9,192 nt of DNA, from positions 909-10,100 of the forward strand of contig DNMA01000059.1 in NCBI GenBank assembly GCA_003489505.1, in the 5' to 3' direction. Of the stretch, positions 6,779-9,192 are shown piece by piece (within the stretch, counting starts at the first letter, position 1; each line of letters opens with the position of its first letter). Position numbers and translations under genes: made by a program. This stretch comes from Legionellales bacterium (GTDB lineage: Bacteria > Pseudomonadota > Gammaproteobacteria > Legionellales > Legionellaceae). The notes below the pieces were generated by a model. That model did not search any database and was not told the DNA's origin. It saw only the letters and a program-made list of their open reading frames with translations.

Positions 6779-6961
6779 AAAAACCTAGGGATTTTATCCT
6801 CAGCAATTTGTGTGGGATTTTTGGCTTCTATTTTAGTGCCTTATGTGCCGATGTCTGTAATATATGGCGTAGTGGCCAGTACAGCCATGGTAGCTATTTT
6901 ATGCTTTTTAAAGACGATGAGCCAAAATGAGTCAACACAGACGGCTAATCTATCTCCTTAG
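6779..6961 (+). pseudogene. C-terminal remnant of an MFS (Bcr/CflA-like) transporter
   Basis: The frame ending at TAG 6959-6961 encodes about 60 residues with two hydrophobic segments: GILSSAICVGFLASILVPYV and, after VPM, SVIYGVVASTAMVAILCFL. A short polar tail follows (KTMSQNESTQTANLSP). This is the pattern of the last two transmembrane helices and the tail of an MFS drug-efflux protein, including the PM pair between the helices seen in Bcr. The frame is closed upstream by a TAA at 6776-6778 and has no sensible start, so only the 3' end survives. The Bcr/CflA assignment rests on layout and a short motif. Confidence 0.45.
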
Positions 6962-7038
6962 GCTGCACACGTCAATGTATGTAATATAAGTCCGTCCAAT
7001 ATTGATTATTATTTCATTTTCTACGTATCATCTGGTTT

Positions 7039-8136
7039 TTAGCCAATCATGTTCATAAAGTTTTGTGCGAAGAAAATATCATTTTGGCATTTCTGATAAG
7101 CCTTTTTTAAACCTGATGGATGGGTACGTTGTCTCAACAGTTCTTCTGGGTCTTCGAATTGATGAATAACCTGTCTCAGGGGGTGGTAATTTTGACACAG
7201 ATGAATCTGTTTAATATTTTCTTGCGCCCGTTCTATTTTTTGAAAAGTGAGTTGATGGTTTCTAAAAATGAAACTCCACCATGAAAGCTCAAGCTTTGCC
7301 CAAGTATAAAAAGGCCAACGAATAAAATTATAAAAAGTCTCATTGAGATAGCAGCGCGACTGAAGATATTCAGTCAGTGTATCTAAACAACGTTTTTTGA
7401 GATTTTCAAATGCGAAATATTCCATCATGGTAATTTTTTTATCAATAGCCTGAGGGTCCATTGATTGGCCGTGGTCATAGATACTCGCAAGATATCTGGC
7501 GCAATTGGGTTGGTGGCAAAGAAAGTCCAACTTTATTAAACCCGGTGTATGTTTTTGTATGAGTAACAAAGCTTTAATGGTATGAATAGTATGTTGATAG
7601 TTATCAATAAATATTTTTTTTTGAAAAAAATGATATTGATACTGGTATTCATAGTTTTTCATTAAGGTTAAACTTCCAACACTGGGTTTGCGTTGTAAAT
7701 GGTGGTGTAGCCGAAAAGCAAACCCCACATCAATACAAATAACTTTATTATCATCAGTGCATATAAAATTACTTTTTGCCGGGGCATCCATGACAATTCG
7801 GCCTGTGATGGCATAAATGTCGATGAGTTTTCTGACGATTTCTCTATCGGTTGCTTCTCGGCCTTTAAAAAAAGGCATTTGCCAGCCGATATACGGGCCA
7901 ATTTCTACTACGCGAGTCAGATAAGCATACTCTGGATAAATTTCACAAAATACTTTGACCGAGCGATGAGGGTCTTCAGTATCATTTCCTTTATATTTGG
8001 GAATCTTTAAAACCAATTGCCCATTAGGACTTTTATAAGCGGTATTAAATGTACCTTCATCTAAAAATTCCCAACCGAGTTGCTGCACTTCAGGGTGGCG
8101 GTTTTGAATACTATGGTATTTGGAGTGTTTTGGCAT
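7039..8136 (-). CDS. Protein-kinase-like protein, candidate secreted effector
   Basis: The 365-residue protein has the core marks of a kinase-like fold. FLDEGTFNTAY at 24-34 resembles a glycine-rich loop, VLKIP with Lys44 resembles the ATP-binding VAIK lysine, MDAPAKSNFI at 116-125 resembles a catalytic loop (Asp117, Lys121, Asn123) and ICIDVGFAF at 133-141 resembles the DFG segment (Asp136). The HRD is not canonical, and the Asp-to-Asn spacing is one residue longer than in eukaryotic-type kinases. Residues 150-365 are mostly helical, rich in aromatic and basic residues, with no clear membrane segment. I chose the ATG at 8134-8136; a TTG at 8152-8154 would add six hydrophobic residues. It stands alone and is divergent from the methyltransferase gene. 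The layout recalls kinase-like Dot/Icm effectors of Legionella and Coxiella, but no secretion signal is proven. Confidence 0.6.
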   Translation of the reverse strand: MPKHSKYHSIQNRHPEVQQLGWEFLDEGTFNTAYKSPNGQLVLKIPKYKGNDTEDPHRSVKVFCEIYPEYAYLTRVVEIGPYIGWQMPFFKGREATDREIVRKLIDIYAITGRIVMDAPAKSNFICTDDNKVICIDVGFAFRLHHHLQRKPSVGSLTLMKNYEYQYQYHFFQKKIFIDNYQHTIHTIKALLLIQKHTPGLIKLDFLCHQPNCARYLASIYDHGQSMDPQAIDKKITMMEYFAFENLKKRCLDTLTEYLQSRCYLNETFYNFIRWPFYTWAKLELSWWSFIFRNHQLTFQKIERAQENIKQIHLCQNYHPLRQVIHQFEDPEELLRQRTHPSGLKKAYQKCQNDIFFAQNFMNMIG

Positions 8137-8161
8137 AATGATCAGAAATATCAAAATGAAA

Positions 8162-8190
8162 TTTTTATCAAATTTTCAGTGATTTAGCAA
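8162..8190 (-). promoter_or_regulatory. Possible promoter of the kinase-like gene
   Basis: On the minus strand TTGCTA (8190-8185) and TAAAAA (8167-8162) are separated by 17 bases. Each matches the sigma70 consensus at four of six positions. The expected transcription start lies close to the TTG at 8154, which favours translation from the ATG at 8136. Confidence 0.3.
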
Positions 8191-8255
8191 TCTTTTAAAA
8201 GAGCTCACTTTGTGTTAACAATATAGAATCAATCTTTTTTTTAATTGGTTTGTCA

Positions 8256-8948
8256 ATGGATTTTTGTGATCGATTTCAACAATATGAACAATGGTTTTCA
8301 AAGCCTCATGCAAAATATTTAGAGCAAGAGATTACTGAATATTTGCAGCATATTGATTTAAGCGATTGGAAAGGTCGTTTTTTGCAAATTGGTGATTTAG
8401 GCGATGATACCTGGTCTCAATCATTAAAGTTTGCTTCACAATATGTCATTTTACCGCTTGAAAAACAGGGGGTAGATCTGATTGCAAATCCTTGTGAAAT
8501 TCCATTGGCTTCTCATTCTTTTGATGTGATATTCGCACCTTTTATTTTTGAGTTAGGTATTGATCCCAAAACCTTTATTGAGGAAGCTGATAGAGTGTTG
8601 TCATCCATGGGTTTGATGGTGATTGTGGGATTAAATCCCTGTGGTCTATGGCGACTTTCTCGTTTTTTTAAGTTTTCTAAAAAAGCCTGGTATCAATCCA
8701 AACAGGGTTCTTCTGCCTGGGCTATTCGAAAATTATTTCAACATCTGCATTATGAGGTGTTTGAGATGGGCTTTTTTTATTTTATTCCGCCTGTGAAACA
8801 ACCCAAAATCTTGCGATATTTTACTTGGGTGAACCGAATTTCAAAGTTTTTAGCTTTTTATCCGCCATCTGTATATTTATTGGTTGTACAAAAGCGAGAT
8901 ATCGCCATGAATGGCTTTTTGGCAGTTGAGAAAAGCACTCTGTGTTAG
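8256..8948 (+). CDS. Class I SAM-dependent methyltransferase, YafS-like
   Basis: The 230-residue protein looks like the methyltransferase found beside rnhA and dnaQ in many gammaproteobacteria (E. coli YafS). Visible marks are a SAM-binding-like FLQIGDLGD at 42-50, DLIANPCEIPLASHSFDVIF around 74-93 (the usual pattern of this group), the helix EEADRVLSSMG at 109-119 and VGLNPCGLWRLSRF at 124-137, which is distinctive of YafS-like proteins. Its substrate is unknown. The SAM glycine motif is less glycine-rich than usual. The start could also be the TTG at 8250, two codons upstream; neither has a good ribosome site. rnhA is not next to it here; instead a DUF1820 gene follows. Confidence 0.8.
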   Translation: MDFCDRFQQYEQWFSKPHAKYLEQEITEYLQHIDLSDWKGRFLQIGDLGDDTWSQSLKFASQYVILPLEKQGVDLIANPCEIPLASHSFDVIFAPFIFELGIDPKTFIEEADRVLSSMGLMVIVGLNPCGLWRLSRFFKFSKKAWYQSKQGSSAWAIRKLFQHLHYEVFEMGFFYFIPPVKQPKILRYFTWVNRISKFLAFYPPSVYLLVVQKRDIAMNGFLAVEKSTLC

Positions 8949-8954
8949 TATAAT
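8926..8954 (+). promoter_or_regulatory. Near-consensus sigma70 promoter for the DUF1820 gene
   Basis: TTGAGA at 8926-8931 and a perfect TATAAT at 8949-8954 are separated by exactly 17 bases. The -35 box lies inside the end of the methyltransferase gene and the -10 box begins right after its stop codon. Transcription should start near 8961, giving a leader of about 50 bases before the DUF1820 start. Confidence 0.7.
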
Positions 8955-8978
8955 AAAAGTAATTTTTTGATAGGCATT

Positions 8979-8997
8979 CAAAGGATATTGTCTTTTG
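8979..8997 (+). other. Small hairpin in the leader of the DUF1820 gene
   Basis: CAAAGGA at 8979-8985 can pair with TCTTTTG at 8991-8997 (seven pairs including one G-T) around the loop TATTG. It contains the only Shine-Dalgarno-like AAAGGA in the leader, although that is about 22 bases from the start codon. No T-run follows, so it is not a standard terminator. Confidence 0.35.
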
Positions 8998-9007
8998 ATG
9001 TGCATGA

Positions 9008-9192
9008 ATGATGAGTAATAAAATCATGATTTTTCGAATCAGTTTTTCCTATCTGGATTCTGTTTATGAAGTTTATGCAAAACAAGTCACTGAAAGTGAC
9101 ATGTTTGGTTTTATTCTCATAGAAGATTTTGTATTTGGTGAACAAACATCTTTAGTGGTTGACCCTTCTGAAGAAAAGTTAAAATTAGAATT
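9008..9192 (+). CDS. DUF1820 family protein (5' part, runs off the window)
   Basis: The first 61 codons are present; the gene continues beyond the window. The sequence KIMIFRISFSYLDSVYEVYAK, then VTESDMFGFILIEDFVFGE and LVVDPSEEKLKLE, matches the pattern of DUF1820, a small (about 110 residues) protein of unknown function conserved in gammaproteobacteria. Two adjacent ATG codons at 9008 and 9011 could serve as start. No clear ribosome binding site is close. A strong promoter at 8926-8954 probably drives it independently of the methyltransferase gene. Confidence 0.85.
   Translation, partial: MMSNKIMIFRISFSYLDSVYEVYAKQVTESDMFGFILIEDFVFGEQTSLVVDPSEEKLKLE

Noticed and set aside
6615..6806. A 63-codon minus-strand ORF
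   Set aside because: It overlaps the transporter remnant on the other strand, lacks a start signal and ends in a low-complexity tail. Only its central segment has a faint transporter-like motif, noted separately.
6727..6930. A 67-codon plus-strand ORF starting at GTG
   Set aside because: It runs in a different frame from the transporter remnant over the same bases, and its Cys- and Phe-rich translation looks like an out-of-frame reading. It has no ribosome site.
7668..7901. A 77-codon minus-strand ORF inside the kinase-like gene
   Set aside because: It lies wholly within the longer kinase-like frame, has no supporting motif and is best explained as a shadow.
8821..9027. A minus-strand ORF over the end of the methyltransferase gene
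   Set aside because: It is antisense to two recognisable genes and a strong promoter, and its translation shows no family features.

Overview
The window is AT-rich chromosomal DNA of a gammaproteobacterium. It carries a conserved housekeeping block (rsmA, apaH, map), a YafS-like methyltransferase gene and the start of a DUF1820 gene. Low GC, a kinase-like protein, an uncharacterised protein with a C-terminal hydrophobic hairpin and an IS1634-type element together suggest a host-associated lineage such as the Legionellales. That placement is inferred from style and gene content, not from an alignment.

Left part (1-3749, all plus strand): the last codons of an upstream gene, then rsmA (16S rRNA dimethyltransferase), a 422-residue protein that resembles the TraI_2 family of integrative-element relaxases, and apaH (Ap4A hydrolase), in an operon-like series. 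apaG, which often sits between rsmA and apaH, is not there; the TraI_2-like gene occupies its place, and its HD metal-binding motifs look degenerate. map follows after a 62-base gap with a possible promoter of its own.

Middle part (3750-7038): an accessory region. It holds a 37-codon lipoprotein-like ORF missed by ordinary size cut-offs and a minus-strand gene apparently split by an IS1634-family element. The element runs from about 4659 to 6409, has imperfect terminal inverted repeats and encodes an apparently intact 536-residue DDE transposase. Removing it at the inverted-repeat boundaries joins the two flanking minus-strand ORFs in frame into one of about 317 residues. To the right lies a degraded stretch with the last two transmembrane segments of an MFS (Bcr/CflA-like) transporter and no intact gene.

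Right part (7039-9192): a minus-strand gene for a protein-kinase-like protein, a divergent plus-strand YafS-like SAM methyltransferase gene, and the first 60 or so codons of a DUF1820 gene. A near-consensus sigma70 promoter for the DUF1820 gene overlaps the end of the methyltransferase gene.

No tRNA, rRNA or CRISPR array was seen. The most unusual points are the TraI_2-like gene inside a housekeeping operon, the IS-split gene, and the kinase-like protein.
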